Notes: generated by a model not told the origin, from the sequence alone. Shown: positions 16,324 to 24,052, numbered from the stretch's first letter. The stretch is 40,775 bases of DNA from Pseudomonadota bacterium (GCA_030690985.1 JAUYFG010000042.1:1-40775); one strand, 5' to 3'. Made by a program: numbers and translations.

Positions 16324-17610
16324 ATGCTGCCCCGCCACCGCAATATCCTGATTGCATTGTTTGTATTGTTCGCACTGGCATTTGCCGGGCTGGTGGTGTT
16401 ATTTCATGACCGAGCGAATGAATATGCGGTCGGCGAGGCCAAGCAACAGGCGCTCAATGCGCTTCTGGTGCATCGCGCCACCCATGCTTACGTCACCAAA
16501 ATTCAGCGCCCCGAGATATACCGTCTGCAAGACGAGGGCAAGCTTTACAAGGGCTATTTTTCGCCGCTGGTGATGTCCTTCACCTTCATCTCGCGCAGCA
16601 TGAAGGATCTGCTCAACCTGGAACGGGAAAAGCGCGGGTTGGAGCCGATCTATTTCAAGCTTGCCTCGGAAAATCCGCGCAACCCGGTGAATCAGGCGGA
16701 TGCCGGCGAAAAGGAACTGCTGCGGCGGATGAACGCCAACACCCTGGGCGAATATCAGAAAGTGGTCGATCTGGAGGGTCAGAAATGGCTTTACCTCGCC
16801 GTGCCCATCGAACGATCCAATAAGGGCTGCGCGAAATGCCACGGCGATCCCGCCGCCGCGCCGGCGGAACTGGTCGCCCTATACGGCGACAAAGCCGGTT
16901 TCCACGAGAGCCCCAATACCATCCGCGCCCTGATTTCGATCCGGGTGCCTTTGCGCGGCATCGTCGAGGCCGGCGACCGGATGGCCCAGGTGTTCACGCT
17001 GGTCACTTTCGTGGTGCTCGCCGCCATCTACCTGGTGATTGCCCTCCTGATCCGGCGCATCGACGGCCAGGAACGGAAAATACTCAAGCAGAACAGCGAG
17101 CTGGAACGACTCTCGATGACCGACCTGCTCACCGGCATCCTCAACCGCCTGGGCCTTCAGCAGCACGGCGAGGGGATCATGAAAAGCGCGGATCGTTTTC
17201 ACCACCCGCTGGCGGTGTTGATGCTCGACCTGGATCATTTCAAACAGGTCAATGACCGCTATGGCCATGCGGTGGGTGATGCAGTGCTCAAGCGTTTCAG
17301 CAAAATCATCCAGGCCAATCTGCGCGGCTCGGATATTTTCGGACGCTGGGGCGGCGAGGAATTCCTGATCCTGTCGCCTTATCTGCACCTGAAAGACGCG
17401 GTGAAAATGGCCGAAAAACTGCGCCTGGCCATCGAGGAGGCCGAGTTCGAAAGTGGCATCCACCTGAGCACCAGCATCGGGGTCAGCGAATACCGTCCCG
17501 GCGAAGCCGCGACCACGTTGATCGAGCGCGCCGACTACGCCCTCTACGCCGCCAAAGAGTCCGGCCGCAACCGGGTGGTGGGCGAACCCCCCTCGGCCGT
17601 ACACGAATAA
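16324..17610 (+). CDS. Membrane diguanylate cyclase with c-type-heme sensor domain (DUF3365-GGDEF)
   Basis: A 428-residue protein that probably makes c-di-GMP from two GTP. An N-terminal transmembrane helix (about 8-27) leads to a periplasmic domain of about 190 residues resembling DUF3365/Tll0287-like sensors. That domain holds CAKCH at 169-173, a covalent heme-binding CxxCH motif. A second helix lies at about 223-242, then a coiled linker and the GGDEF domain. The active site is GGEEF (343-347), and RGSD at 334-337 exactly five residues earlier is a canonical inhibitory I-site. The protein therefore appears active and feedback-controlled, with redox or gas sensing as the likely input. It stands alone between the glycan locus and the injection system, and c-di-GMP may act on either. 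Confidence 0.88.
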   Translation: MLPRHRNILIALFVLFALAFAGLVVLFHDRANEYAVGEAKQQALNALLVHRATHAYVTKIQRPEIYRLQDEGKLYKGYFSPLVMSFTFISRSMKDLLNLEREKRGLEPIYFKLASENPRNPVNQADAGEKELLRRMNANTLGEYQKVVDLEGQKWLYLAVPIERSNKGCAKCHGDPAAAPAELVALYGDKAGFHESPNTIRALISIRVPLRGIVEAGDRMAQVFTLVTFVVLAAIYLVIALLIRRIDGQERKILKQNSELERLSMTDLLTGILNRLGLQQHGEGIMKSADRFHHPLAVLMLDLDHFKQVNDRYGHAVGDAVLKRFSKIIQANLRGSDIFGRWGGEEFLILSPYLHLKDAVKMAEKLRLAIEEAEFESGIHLSTSIGVSEYRPGEAATTLIERADYALYAAKESGRNRVVGEPPSAVHE

Positions 17611-17645
17611 CCGCCCTGGCTCCCGTGTTGGGAAAGCGCAGCGCA

Positions 17646-17718
17646 GTAGGTTGGGCAAAGCGAAGCGTGCCCAACGAACCGCTGCGATGTTGGGCACGCT
17701 TCGCTTTGCCCAACCTAC
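17646..17718. repeat. P1 palindrome, copy 2
   Basis: A 73-bp copy with near-perfect arms (GTAGGTTGGGCAAAGCG and complement) around GAACCGCTGCGAT. It lies 35 bp after the cyclase stop codon and could end that transcript. Confidence 0.92.
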
Positions 17719-17728
17719 GCCCCGCCGA

Positions 17729-17751
17729 CTCCCCTTTGAGAAAGGGGGGAG
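17729..17751. repeat. P6 C/G-tract palindrome, copy 1
   Basis: A short inverted repeat, CTCCCCTTTGAGAAAGGGGG, just after P1. Related sequences occur at 26082 and 37412. No T-run follows, so it is not a standard terminator. Confidence 0.75.
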
Positions 17752-17970
17752 TGGATAGCGCGGCTATTTCACTGTGGCGCGCATTCACAAAATGTCTCCG
17801 CCACTTCTCCTGGGTTTGCCATGACCCACTCCCAAAGGCCGTCATCCGCCCGTAAGCATTTGTTCCGGTTGCAAGCCGCCACGCATTCCGTTTGCCTCGG
17901 GTGGGTATCGAGTGACCCGCACGATTCCAGAGGATTCGCCTAACTCATTGTTTTTTATGTGCCAACTTGC

Positions 17971-17986
17971 TGGCACGGTTACTGCT
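17971..17986 (+). promoter_or_regulatory. Sigma-54 (RpoN) promoter candidate
   Basis: TGGCACGGTTACTGCT matches the consensus TGGCACG-N4-TTGCW at every fixed position except one (C for T). The -24 GG and -12 GC have correct spacing, which predicts a start near 17997 and a leader of about 80 bases before the caspase-like gene. A perfect hairpin, GTGCCA-acttgc-TGGCAC, overlaps the -24 element at 17959-17976. An enhancer-binding activator would be needed and is not encoded nearby. Confidence 0.55.
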
Positions 17987-18078
17987 GATGCAACCGGGTC
18001 GGCAGCAACGTGCCAGACAAAAACAAGGGTTCAGTGAGCGTTTCATCACGGGCCGTCAGGCCCGAACTGGAGGACATC

Positions 18079-18945
18079 ATGGCAAAAAGAGCAGTCATGG
18101 TCGGCATCAATGACTATCGCGGTATCAGTGATTTACGCGGCTGCGTTAACGACGTCACCAACATGCGCGACATCCTGCGCAAATACCTGGGCTTCAAGAA
18201 CACGGAAATCCGCGTCGCCACCGACAGCCGGGCGACCAAGGCCGGCATCCTGTCACGCCTGAACTGGCTGGTTTCCGGCGCCAAGGCGGGCGATTTCCTG
18301 GTTTTCCACTATTCCGGCCACGGCTCGCAGATCCGCGACCGCGACGGCGATGAACTGGAAGACGGTATGGATGAGCTGATCTGTCCGCACGATTTCGACT
18401 GGAACGGCAGCTACATCACCGACGACGACCTCAATGCCATTTTCAAGACCCTGCCCAAGGGCGTGTTGCTGGAAGTTTTTCTCGACAGTTGCCATTCCGG
18501 TACCGGCTTGCGCGATGTCAATTTCGCCCGTCCCGACAATCTCGGCCCGACCGGCGGCAAACCTGTCACTCTGCCGCGATACCTGCCGCCGCCCATCGAC
18601 ATCGTCTGTCGCCATGAAGGCGAGGAAGACGACCTGAAGGAGATCAAGCTGTTCGACAGCGTGCGCGGCGACCCGGTGCATCACATCCTCTGGGCCGGCT
18701 GCCGTTCCGACCAGACCAGCGCCGACGCCTTCATCGACAACAACTACAACGGCGCCTTCACCTACTACTTCTGCCACCACATGCGCGCTTCCAACGGCCA
18801 GTTGAGCCGCACCGAGTTGCTCTCGCGCGTCCGCGCCTCGTTGCGCCACGGCAGCTACAGCCAGGTGCCGCAACTGGAAACCGAGGCCACGGTGCGCGCC
18901 GCTCGCGCGCTGACCGCGCCGGAACGCAAGAGCAAGAAGGCCTGA
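18079..18945 (+). CDS. Caspase-fold cysteine peptidase (C14, metacaspase-like)
   Basis: A 288-residue protein with the caspase catalytic dyad: His 81 in HYSGHGS and Cys 138 in FLDSCHSG. The first strand AVMVGINDYRG and the acidic DGDELEDGMDE loop (about 88-99) are typical of metacaspases that cleave after Arg or Lys and may use Ca2+. HHILWAGCRSDQTSADAF is the p10-like part. No signal peptide or extra domain is present, so it is a stand-alone cytoplasmic peptidase or an exported cargo. I chose ATG 18079 with GGAGG six bases upstream; a GTG at 18010 would add 23 residues. It sits between a cyclase and an injection system and shares a strand with the protease next to it. Confidence 0.88.
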   Translation: MAKRAVMVGINDYRGISDLRGCVNDVTNMRDILRKYLGFKNTEIRVATDSRATKAGILSRLNWLVSGAKAGDFLVFHYSGHGSQIRDRDGDELEDGMDELICPHDFDWNGSYITDDDLNAIFKTLPKGVLLEVFLDSCHSGTGLRDVNFARPDNLGPTGGKPVTLPRYLPPPIDIVCRHEGEEDDLKEIKLFDSVRGDPVHHILWAGCRSDQTSADAFIDNNYNGAFTYYFCHHMRASNGQLSRTELLSRVRASLRHGSYSQVPQLETEATVRAARALTAPERKSKKA

Positions 18946-18952
18946 AGTATCT

Positions 18953-18973
18953 CGCCCCCGCCAGGCGGGGGCG
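18953..18973 (+). terminator. Strong hairpin between caspase and metalloprotease genes
   Basis: CGCCCCCGC-cag-GCGGGGGCG forms a perfect 9-bp GC stem 8 bases after the caspase stop. The following bases are GTTCACCC, without a U-tract, so it may be a partial terminator, an attenuator or an mRNA stabiliser. Confidence 0.5.
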
Positions 18974-19003
18974 TTCACCCAGGAAACAATCTTTCAGGAG
19001 AGC

Positions 19004-20293
19004 ATGATGAAACGCATAACCCCGTCACTTATTGCCATTGCCCTGGCGAACCTGTTCGCAGCCTCTGCTTTCGCCGGCGAGCGCGACCTGTTCAGCGAAC
19101 CCACGCTGGATCGCGCGCCCATGTCCAAGAGCGCCAGCGGATTTCTCGACAAGATCAAGGCACGCAAGACCTCGGCCGAGGTGCGCGTGGTGAAAATGGC
19201 CCTGCCCGTGCTGGCCGATACCCGCGAGCCGGTCAATTTCAACGTGCTGCCCGGTAAGGATCTGGCCATCGCCTTCGACAGCGCGGATACCCGTAGCGGC
19301 AAGGATTACACCTGGCGCGGCACGGTCGTAGGCGACCAGGGCGGCACGGCTACCCTGGTGGTGAATAATGGCAAGGTCACGGGCATGATCCGGACCGGCA
19401 CCGAGATCTACGCGATCGAACCCCTGGGCGACGGCAACCATGCCGTCATCCGGGTCGACCCGGGCAAGTTCCCGCCCGACCATCCGCCCGAATCGGTCAA
19501 GCCCCCCAAGGGCGGGAAATCCTCCGAAGCCAAGGCGCCGACACTGTCACTGGCCGGCCCGGCCATCACGGTCAGCCCGGTCGCCATCAACCCGGCCATC
19601 ATCGGCACACTGCTCTTGAAAACCACCATCAATGTCCTGGTGGCCTACACGCCCAAGGCCAAGGCGGCGCACGCCGACATGGACGGCCTCATCACTCTGG
19701 CGGTGGATGAAGCCAACCAGTCCTACAACAACAGCAAGATCCCCATCGCGTTGAAGCTGGTGCACAAGTACAAGACCACGTACACCGAATCCGGCAATTT
19801 CGATACCGATCTCACCAAGTTCCGCACCCCTGCCGACGGCAAGATGGATGAGGTGCATGCCAAGCGGACCACCTACAAGGCCGACGTGGCGGTGCTGATT
19901 ATCGACAACGGCAGTTATTGTGGTCTGGCCTCCGGAATCATGGCCAATACCAACACGGCCTTCGCCGCCGTGCATTACGACTGCGCCACGGGTTATTACT
20001 CGTTCGCGCATGAAATCGGCCACCTGCAAGGGGCACGCCACGATCCGGCGGCCGATGCTTCCAGCGGTCCCGTCTGCGTCAATTACAACCATGGCTATCT
20101 GAAAACCGCCAAGAGCTGGCGCACGATCATGGCCTACAACAATGCTGCCTGTGCGGGGGGGAACTGCACCCGCATTCAGTACTGGTCCAACCCTTCGGTG
20201 AAGTACCTGGGGGACGCCACGGGGGTCGCCGGAGCCAATAACAACGCGCTTTGCCTGAAAAACACCCGCGCCACGGTGGCTGCGTTCAAGTAA
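19004..20293 (+). CDS. Secreted metzincin zinc metalloprotease
   Basis: A 429-residue protein with a signal peptide (MMKRITPSLIAIALANLF, likely cut after AFA near residue 24). A roughly 170-residue pro-like region follows, rich in Pro and Lys near 160-180. The catalytic domain has HEIGHLQGARHD, with zinc His 336, 340 and 346 and Glu 337 as base. Met 376 in TIMAYN forms the Met-turn, so it is a reprolysin- or M72-like metzincin. Several Cys in the mature part could form disulfides. ATG 19004 or 19007 follow a good AGGAG. It is probably exported by Sec to the periplasm or outside. Adjacency to the caspase and the injection system is suggestive but does not prove a shared function. Confidence 0.88.
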   Translation: MMKRITPSLIAIALANLFAASAFAGERDLFSEPTLDRAPMSKSASGFLDKIKARKTSAEVRVVKMALPVLADTREPVNFNVLPGKDLAIAFDSADTRSGKDYTWRGTVVGDQGGTATLVVNNGKVTGMIRTGTEIYAIEPLGDGNHAVIRVDPGKFPPDHPPESVKPPKGGKSSEAKAPTLSLAGPAITVSPVAINPAIIGTLLLKTTINVLVAYTPKAKAAHADMDGLITLAVDEANQSYNNSKIPIALKLVHKYKTTYTESGNFDTDLTKFRTPADGKMDEVHAKRTTYKADVAVLIIDNGSYCGLASGIMANTNTAFAAVHYDCATGYYSFAHEIGHLQGARHDPAADASSGPVCVNYNHGYLKTAKSWRTIMAYNNAACAGGNCTRIQYWSNPSVKYLGDATGVAGANNNALCLKNTRATVAAFK

Positions 20294-20301
20294 GGAATCC
20301 G

Positions 20302-20350
20302 GCCGGCCGCCGCGCGCTGTCGCAGTGACGGCGCCGGGGTGTCGGCCGGC
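20302..20350 (+). promoter_or_regulatory. Leader hairpin before the sheath gene
   Basis: GCCGGCCG at 20302-20309 pairs with CGGCCGGC at 20343-20350, with further CGCCG/CGGCG pairing inside. No T-run follows. The structure lies just upstream of the sheath ribosome site (AAGGAG at 20363-20368) and may protect or regulate the long operon mRNA. Confidence 0.35.
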
Positions 20351-20377
20351 CCAACCTGTTACCAAGGAGATCAAGAT

Positions 20378-22291
20378 ATGCCCAGCTATCTGCACCCCGG
20401 CGTCTACGTCGAAGAAATTCCCAGCGGCGCCAAGCCCATCGAAGGTGTGTCCACCTCGGTGGCCGCGCTGGTCGGCTACACCACGGAAGGCCCCATCGGC
20501 GAAGCGACCCTGGTGCATAGCTGGGACGAATTCAAGGCCGCTTTCGGCGAGATCCATTCCCCGACCGATTCCATGGGCCTGGCCGCCTTCAACTTCTTCC
20601 TGAACGGCGGCCGCGATGCCTATATCGCCCGCCTGGCGCAGAACGCTCTCGCCTCGACCCTGCCGGCCATCCAGATGCTGGGCCGCGTCGGTGGCAGCGC
20701 GGCGGCGATCAATGTCCTCGCCATTACCGCCCGCAGCGCCGGGGAATGGGGCGACAGCCTGCGTGTGCAGGTCGTCCTGAACAACCCCAACGACGGTTAC
20801 CACTTCAAGCTGGAAGTCAGCCAGGTGGACGGTGCTGAAACCACGCTGCTGGAGTCGTTCCCCAACCTGTCGATGGACAGCTCCGACGCCGGCTACGTAC
20901 TCACCGTAGTCAACGGCAATTCGAAGACCATCCAGGTCGATCTTTCCAGCGACCTCAAGGCCACGCCCGCCACCTTCTACAAGAACGCCACCAGTGTCAG
21001 CGGCGACCTGGCCGCCCTGGTCTGGACGACGGTACTGGCGGGGATGACCCTCACCCTCAACGTCGACAACCTCGGCGCCAAGACCATCACCCTGGGCGCG
21101 GCGCCCGGCGGCACGTTTGACAGCGGCGGCGAGGTGGCGGCTGAAATCCAGGCGCTGGTACGCGCGCTGGGCGATGCCTACACCTCCTTCACCTGCGCTT
21201 TCGCCGGCAACGCCCTCACCCTCACCTCCGGCAGCGATAGCGCCGCGTCCTCGGTGGTGGTGCGCCCCGGCACGCTCGCCACCCTGTTGAAACTGGGAAA
21301 AAGCGCGGGCGGCACGGAAATCCACGGCACCCAGGACGTGGTGCCGAAAGTGATGCTTGCCGTGGCGGCGCTCAGCGGTGGTGGCGATGGCGACGCGCCC
21401 GGCGTCGACGACTACACCAGTTTCTTCAACAAGTTGAAGAAAGTGCGCGACGTGAACATCGTCCTGCTGCCCGGCCAGTCCATGCCGGCAGACGGCACCG
21501 GCAATACCGCCATCGACGCCGCCATTGCCCACTGCGAAGCGATGGGCAGCCGCATGCTGCTGGTCGATCCGCCGCCCGGTCTGGAACTCGATCAGGCCGC
21601 CACCGTGTCCTCGTTGAGCCTGCCCACCTCCACCTACACCGCGCTCTATTACCCCTGGGTGAAGATGTCCAACCCCTTCTACAACCGCGACAGCAACCCC
21701 AACGTGCCGACCACGTTGACTGTCGCGCCCTCGTCCTTCGCCGCCGGCATCTGGGCGCGCACCGACGGCACGCGCGGCGTCTGGAAAGCGCCGGCCGGGG
21801 TGGAAGCCACGGTGCGCGGCATGGCCGGCCTGGAATACAGCATCGAGGACGGCGACCAGGACCAGTTGAACCCGGAAGGCGTCAACTGCCTGCGCAAACT
21901 GCCCAGCTACGGCGCCGTGGTCTGGGGCACCCGCACGCTCTCCACCAAGGCCAACCCGGAATGGCGCTATGTGCCGGTGCGGCGCACCGCCATCTACATC
22001 GAGAGCAGCATCTACAACGGCATTCAGTGGGCCGTGTTCGAGCCGAATGACCATCGTCTCTGGTCGTCGCTACGCGCCAACGTCGGCGCCTTCATGGACG
22101 GCCTGTTCCGCGCCGGCGCCTTCCAGGGCCAGAAATCATCGGATGCCTATTTCGTGCGCTGTGGCCTGGGCGACACCATGACCCAGGACGACATTGATCG
22201 CGGCCAGGTCATCGCCATTGTCGGTTTCGCCCCGCTCAAGCCCGCCGAATTCGTCATCGTGCGGATTCAGCAGAAAGTCGGCCAGTCTTAA
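20378..22291 (+). CDS. Contractile tail sheath protein (Afp2/Pvc2-like)
   Basis: A 637-residue sheath subunit that polymerises around the inner tube and contracts to drive it into a target. The start MPSYLHPGVYVEEIPSGAKPIEGVSTSVAALVG is the sheath family hallmark. The C-terminal domain from about residue 525 (VPVRRTAIYIESSIYNGIQWAVFEPN, then VRCGLGDTMTQDDIDRGQV) carries the linker strands that mesh neighbouring subunits. The middle third holds an inserted beta-rich domain (about 110-330), which makes it longer than Afp2. Only one sheath gene is seen, whereas Afp and PVC have three. ATG 20378 has AAGGAGAT upstream. It heads the injection-system operon. Confidence 0.95.
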   Translation: MPSYLHPGVYVEEIPSGAKPIEGVSTSVAALVGYTTEGPIGEATLVHSWDEFKAAFGEIHSPTDSMGLAAFNFFLNGGRDAYIARLAQNALASTLPAIQMLGRVGGSAAAINVLAITARSAGEWGDSLRVQVVLNNPNDGYHFKLEVSQVDGAETTLLESFPNLSMDSSDAGYVLTVVNGNSKTIQVDLSSDLKATPATFYKNATSVSGDLAALVWTTVLAGMTLTLNVDNLGAKTITLGAAPGGTFDSGGEVAAEIQALVRALGDAYTSFTCAFAGNALTLTSGSDSAASSVVVRPGTLATLLKLGKSAGGTEIHGTQDVVPKVMLAVAALSGGGDGDAPGVDDYTSFFNKLKKVRDVNIVLLPGQSMPADGTGNTAIDAAIAHCEAMGSRMLLVDPPPGLELDQAATVSSLSLPTSTYTALYYPWVKMSNPFYNRDSNPNVPTTLTVAPSSFAAGIWARTDGTRGVWKAPAGVEATVRGMAGLEYSIEDGDQDQLNPEGVNCLRKLPSYGAVVWGTRTLSTKANPEWRYVPVRRTAIYIESSIYNGIQWAVFEPNDHRLWSSLRANVGAFMDGLFRAGAFQGQKSSDAYFVRCGLGDTMTQDDIDRGQVIAIVGFAPLKPAEFVIVRIQQKVGQS

Positions 22292-22315
22292 GACCAACAG
22301 CAAGGAGAAACGGAA

Positions 22316-22825
22316 ATGGCTGCTCCCATGTTCCCGGTCAACGCCCACCGCCACGACCCCTACCGCACCTTCAAATTCCAGATTCTGATCGACGGCAAGC
22401 CGGTCGCCGGCCTGAAGAAAATGGGCGCCCTGAAACGCAAGACCGAGGCGGTCAAATGGCGCACCGCCGGCGACCCGAGCAAGGAACGCATCCTGCCCGG
22501 CGGCACCAGCTATGAGCCGATCACCCTCGAACAGGGCCTCTCGCACGACCCGGTATTCGAAAACTGGGCGGCGCTGGTCAACAACGTCGAGGGCGACGCC
22601 GGAATGTCGCTGAAGAACTTCCGCAAGGACATCGTCATCAACGTCCTCAACCTGCAAGGCCAGGTCGCCCTTTCCTACAAGGTGTTCCGCGCCTGGGTGT
22701 CGGAATACCAGGCCCTGCCGGAAATGGACGCAGGCAGCATGAACGCCGTCGGCATCCAGACCCTCACCCTGCAACACGAGGGCTGGCAGCGCGACACGGC
22801 GGTGTCCGAACCGACGGAGTCGTAA
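22316..22825 (+). CDS. Tail tube protein (gp19/Afp1-like)
   Basis: A 169-residue inner-tube subunit of the T4 gp19/Hcp-like fold, the usual length. Family-like features are the N-terminal DPYRTFKFQILIDGKPVAGLKKMGALKRKTEAVKWR and the ending VGIQTLTLQHEGW. It would form the hexameric rings that carry the cargo channel. It lies 24 bp after the sheath with its own AAGGAGAAACG site, and its stop is directly joined to the next ATG. Only one tube gene is visible. Afp-type systems carry two or more, so this tube is probably homomeric apart from its adaptor. Confidence 0.93.
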   Translation: MAAPMFPVNAHRHDPYRTFKFQILIDGKPVAGLKKMGALKRKTEAVKWRTAGDPSKERILPGGTSYEPITLEQGLSHDPVFENWAALVNNVEGDAGMSLKNFRKDIVINVLNLQGQVALSYKVFRAWVSEYQALPEMDAGSMNAVGIQTLTLQHEGWQRDTAVSEPTES

Positions 22826-23617
22826 ATGCAACTCCCCGGCGGCCTGGTGGAGAACGGCACGCGGCGACGCGATTGGGCGTTTCGGCCGTTGTCCGGCGCG
22901 CTCGAACTCGCGCTGGCGGAAGCCGGTGAGCGCGCGGCCAGCACGCCTGCGGCGGTCACCCAGGCGCTGGCTCTGGCGCTCGATCGCCTCGGGGGTGAGG
23001 CGGCCACCCTGCCGCGTGTCGCCGGCCTCTGTGTCGGCGACCGCCAGTTTCTGATGCGTGAACTGGACCGCCACCTTGGCCATGAAGGCGGCTGGTTCCA
23101 GGCTGAATGCGGGCAATGCGGCGCGCGTTTCGACTTCCGTATCGACTACGCCGACCTGCCGGTACAGGAAGCGGGGGCGGGTTATCCGCAAGCACAGGTG
23201 GACATGGATGGCCGGCAACTGCGCTTTCGCCTGCCTACCGGCGCCGACCAGGAAATGCTCGCCGACCTGCCGGAAACCGAAGCGCCGCGCTGGTTGCTAC
23301 GGCAACTGGCGGATCAGCCGGAGGCGTTGGGCACGCCCAGGCAAGACCTGATCGCCGCCGCCGATGCCGCCCTCGACGCGATTGCGCCCGGCATCGTCCT
23401 GCGGGTGCAAACCGCTTGCCCCGAGTGCGGCGGCGGCAACGAGGTCGAACTCGACCCCTATCGCGCCCTCGCGCGCAGCAGCGACAGCCTGTTGCGGGAA
23501 GTCCACCAGATCGCCACCCACTATCACTGGAGCGAGGCGGACATCCTCGATCTGCCGCGCCCACGTCGGCAGCGTTATCTGCAAATGATCGACCGCGCGC
23601 GCGGCATGGCGGAATGA
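22826..23617 (+). CDS. T4 gp51-like baseplate hub assembly chaperone with zinc ribbon
   Basis: A 263-residue protein whose start MQLPGGLVENGTRRRDWAFRPLSG and position right after the tube gene match the T4-type baseplate assembly chaperones found in contractile injection clusters. Cys 95, 98, 198 and 201 form two CxxC pairs and probably bind zinc. The C-terminal part (LLREVHQIATHYHWSEADILDLPRPRRQRYLQMIDRA) is helical and resembles tail-assembly chaperone endings. It would be needed to build the hub and not be part of the final particle. The final 11 codons are duplicated three times downstream within 143-bp repeats. Family assignment is by context and N-terminal resemblance. Confidence 0.65.
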   Translation: MQLPGGLVENGTRRRDWAFRPLSGALELALAEAGERAASTPAAVTQALALALDRLGGEAATLPRVAGLCVGDRQFLMRELDRHLGHEGGWFQAECGQCGARFDFRIDYADLPVQEAGAGYPQAQVDMDGRQLRFRLPTGADQEMLADLPETEAPRWLLRQLADQPEALGTPRQDLIAAADAALDAIAPGIVLRVQTACPECGGGNEVELDPYRALARSSDSLLREVHQIATHYHWSEADILDLPRPRRQRYLQMIDRARGMAE

Positions 23618-23760
23618 GCATGACCGCTACCGTGCATCCCATGTCATGCCGTAGGAGCGAGCTTGCTCGCGATTACGACGGCGGCACTTCGGTGGCCGTT
23701 GCAATCGCCGGCAAGCCGGCTCCTACGATGATCGACCGCGCGCGCGGCATGGCGGAATGA
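23614..23760 (+). CDS. Repeat-encoded mini-ORF 1 (48 residues)
   Basis: ATG 23614 overlaps the stop of the chaperone gene as ATGA. The frame reads MSMTATVHPMSC, crosses the P4 palindrome and ends with MIDRARGMAE at a TGA that overlaps the next mini-ORF. It may be translated by coupling. There is no evidence that the peptide itself has a function. Confidence 0.3.
   Translation: MSMTATVHPMSCRRSELARDYDGGTSVAVAIAGKPAPTMIDRARGMAE
23651..23726. repeat. P4 palindrome, copy 1
   Basis: A 76-bp repeat-like element with ends GTAGGAGCGAGCTTGCTCGC and CCGGCAAGCCGGCTCCTAC. It resembles REP elements known from Pseudomonas and relatives. Copies 2 and 3 are at 23794-23869 and 23937-24012, and all three sit inside the 143-bp tandem units. 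Confidence 0.88.
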
Positions 23761-23903
23761 GCATGACCGCTACCGTGCATCCCATGTCATGCCGTAGGAG
23801 CGAGCTTGCTCGCGATTACGACGGCGGCACTCCGGTGGCCGTTGCAATCGCCGGCAAGCCGGCTCCTACGATGATCGACCGCGCACGCGGCATGGCGGAA
23901 TGA
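23757..23903 (+). CDS. Repeat-encoded mini-ORF 2 (48 residues)
   Basis: The second unit repeats the same 48-residue frame with one difference (Thr-Ser to Thr-Pro near the middle). It again starts and ends at ATGA overlaps, so the period of 143 keeps the coupling exact. Confidence 0.3.
   Translation: MSMTATVHPMSCRRSELARDYDGGTPVAVAIAGKPAPTMIDRARGMAE
23794..23869. repeat. P4 palindrome, copy 2
   Basis: Second copy, identical to copy 1 apart from CTCCGG in place of CTTCGG. It lies exactly 143 bp after copy 1. Confidence 0.88.
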
Positions 23904-24052
23904 GCATGACCGCTACCGTGCATCCCATGTCATGCCGTAGGAGCGAGCTTGCTCGCGATTACGACGGCGGCACTTCGGTGGCCGTTGCAATCGCCGGCAA
24001 GCCGGCTCCTACGTTGATCAACCGCGCGCGGCATGGCGGAATGAGGGCATGA
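23900..24052 (+). CDS. Repeat-encoded mini-ORF 3 (50 residues)
   Basis: The third frame starts at the ATGA at 23900. The partial fourth unit has lost two bases, so the end changes to LINRARHGGMRA and stops at 24050-24052, four bases before the ATG of the next gene. Translation through this chain could hand ribosomes on to that gene. Confidence 0.3.
   Translation: MSMTATVHPMSCRRSELARDYDGGTSVAVAIAGKPAPTLINRARHGGMRA
23937..24012. repeat. P4 palindrome, copy 3
   Basis: Third copy, 143 bp after copy 2, ending GCTCCTAC just before the altered partial unit. Confidence 0.88.

Larger units (their letters stand above)
17611..18078. other. 468-bp intergenic region with repeats and a promoter
   Basis: No gene is supported here. 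It holds a P1 palindrome (17646-17718), a P6 palindrome (17729-17751) and the sigma-54 candidate (17971-17986). The stretch 17752-17950 shows nothing I can name. Confidence 0.6.
23585..24050 (+). repeat. Three tandem 143-bp repeats plus a partial fourth
   Basis: Units start at 23585, 23728 and 23871, with a 37-base partial from 24014. Each contains the last codons of the preceding gene (MIDRARGMAE stop) and then a P4 palindrome. Copies 1 to 3 are almost identical. The partial copy has TTG for ATG and lacks one CG of a CG run. Confidence 0.95.

Noticed and set aside
17729-17751. P6 palindrome as an intrinsic terminator
   Set aside because: The stem is plausible but no T-run follows. It also recurs inside the injection operon, where full termination would be harmful.
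17752-18078. c-di-GMP riboswitch upstream of the caspase gene
   Set aside because: The leader has a simple hairpin but I could not find the conserved core of GEMM-type riboswitches.
19547-22054. Long minus-strand open frame of 835 codons opposite the protease and sheath genes
   Set aside because: It is antisense to two strongly supported genes. GC-rich codon bias leaves the opposite strand open, and the translation is repetitive Gly/His/Val/Gln without family features.
23585-24050. Possible CRISPR-like array
   Set aside because: The units are 143 bp tandem copies with no unique spacers, and they derive from the adjacent gene end plus a palindrome.
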